Source: Thermoplasmata archaeon | GTDB lineage: Archaea > Thermoplasmatota > Thermoplasmata > Thermoplasmatales > Thermoplasmataceae | Reading direction: 5' to 3' | Length of the DNA: 6,327 nucleotides | Assembly: GCA_021790415.1 (NCBI GenBank) | Contig: JAJYDZ010000109.1 | Span: forward strand, 1-6,327 | Program-made: the position numbers and the translations under genes | In this document: positions 5,767-6,327 of the stretch, piece by piece | Position numbering within the stretch: the stretch's first letter is position 1 | How the letters are laid out: every line of letters begins with the position of its first letter | Notes under the pieces: generated by a model | The model's database searches: none | What the model was told of the DNA's origin: nothing | The model's input: the letters and a program-made list of their open reading frames with translations, nothing else

Positions 5767-6327
5767 CTAAAGATCAAGCACCATAATGCTGAATTCTCTT
5801 GTTATTCTGAAACCATATCTCAAATAAAGATGGGATGCCTTTTCCGAGGTCCAGAGAAAATATGCGTGTCGAATCGCATTTGCCTTCATTGCGTTTAGTG
5901 TATGAACAAGAAGCATCGTACCAATGCCCATCGATCTGTGTGCCTCGCTCACCTCAAAGCATCCAAATCGTTCTCCAGGTGCAAATTCGAAAGGACCTTC
6001 CCCTGCCGCATACATTGCATATCCTGCGAATTTATCTTTCACTTTAGCTACTGTAATCTGTTGCAAGTCGCCTTCGTTGATAACGCCACTTGCCCGGTAA
6101 AAACAGTCTGCGGGGAAATTGTTCTCAATAAATTCCAGGAATTCCTCACTCTCGTCAATCTTGAGACTCCCTATATTGACATTATTATCCTTTATTTCTT
6201 TATACCAGTGTGCGCCTATCTCTGCCTCCATGGCAATTGCAACAGAATCTTCCTTAAAACCGGCTTCACTGAGTGAATCGAATACTTCCGGATATTTTTT
6301 CCTGTCTATTCCAGGAAAGAAATAGCC
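5767..6327 (-). CDS. GNAT-family N-acetyltransferase, C-terminal part (N-terminus outside window)
   Basis: The reading frame stays open to the window edge, so the ATG at 6231 is probably an internal Met: 32 further residues precede it, including GYFFPGIDRKKYPEVFD and an EAGF segment that looks like the end of another GNAT-like half. In all 186 residues are visible. Numbered from that Met, the acetyl-CoA motif is FEVSEAHRSMGIGTMLL (92-108), with R99-x-x-G102-x-G104, followed by a helix, a strand (HAYFLWTS, 122-129) and the typical ending HLYLRYGFRITREFSIM (134-150). GNAT enzymes transfer an acyl group from acyl-CoA to an amine; the acceptor cannot be inferred. The apparent preceding half suggests a tandem-GNAT protein. 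It is convergent with lysA, 61 bp between the stop codons, and is not obviously part of the murein-related set, although acetylation of an amino sugar or amino acid cannot be ruled out. The family is secure; substrate unknown. Confidence 0.85.
   Translation of the reverse strand, partial: GYFFPGIDRKKYPEVFDSLSEAGFKEDSVAIAMEAEIGAHWYKEIKDNNVNIGSLKIDESEEFLEFIENNFPADCFYRASGVINEGDLQQITVAKVKDKFAGYAMYAAGEGPFEFAPGERFGCFEVSEAHRSMGIGTMLLVHTLNAMKANAIRHAYFLWTSEKASHLYLRYGFRITREFSIMVLDL

Noticed and set aside
5835..6325. Plus-strand frames of 68-124 codons opposite the GNAT gene
   Set aside because: The GNAT motifs on the minus strand explain the region, and the opposite frames have no plausible protein pattern.
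1..6327. CRISPR arrays, tRNA/rRNA genes, insertion sequences or attachment sites
   Set aside because: Reading both strands I found no regular repeats, no tRNA-like cloverleaf, no transposase and no flanking direct repeats.

Overview
The window reads as archaeal, most likely a wall-less member of the Thermoplasmatales or a relative (inference). The DNA is AT-rich. TATA-like boxes lie about 20-26 nt ahead of several start codons, with no convincing Shine-Dalgarno site, the usual pattern of leaderless archaeal transcripts. One predicted surface protein has a signal peptide, 14 N-glycosylation sequons, an Ig/PKD-like C-terminal region and a C-terminal membrane anchor ending in KRRR, a common archaeal cell-surface layout. 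Taxonomy rests on these traits only; there is no rRNA or other marker.

Layout. Positions 1-191 (+) hold the C-terminal end of an NlpC/P60-type cysteine peptidase. It is met tail-to-tail by anmK on the minus strand (193-1308/1314), with one base between the stop codons. A short divergent promoter region (about 1309-1445) separates anmK from a plus-strand run of four genes: a soluble DUF218 (ElyC/SanA/YdcF-type) protein (1446-1970); a secreted, membrane-anchored Amidase_6-like cysteine hydrolase with its own promoter (2052-3254); an S13/PBP4-type D-Ala-D-Ala carboxypeptidase without a signal peptide (3262-4377); and a diaminopimelate decarboxylase, LysA (4422-5705). The right end holds a convergent GNAT acetyltransferase (5767 to beyond 6327) whose N-terminus lies outside the window. 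No stretch over 300 bases lacks a gene.

How the genes fit together. Five or six consecutive genes belong to families that in bacteria act on peptidoglycan or its breakdown products: NlpC/P60 peptidase (stem peptides), AnmK (1,6-anhydro-MurNAc to MurNAc-6-phosphate), DUF218 (cell-envelope linked, function unsettled), Amidase_6-like hydrolase, PBP4-type DD-peptidase, and LysA (meso-DAP to lysine). No biosynthetic mur, ddl or mra genes are visible. In an organism without a murein wall the simplest reading is a catabolic module: bacterial cell-wall fragments are cut at the surface, taken up, trimmed, and their amino sugar and diaminopimelate fed into metabolism, with lysine as one product. An antibacterial or predatory role for the secreted hydrolase is a second possibility. 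The family assignments are well supported by motifs; the pathway is inference.
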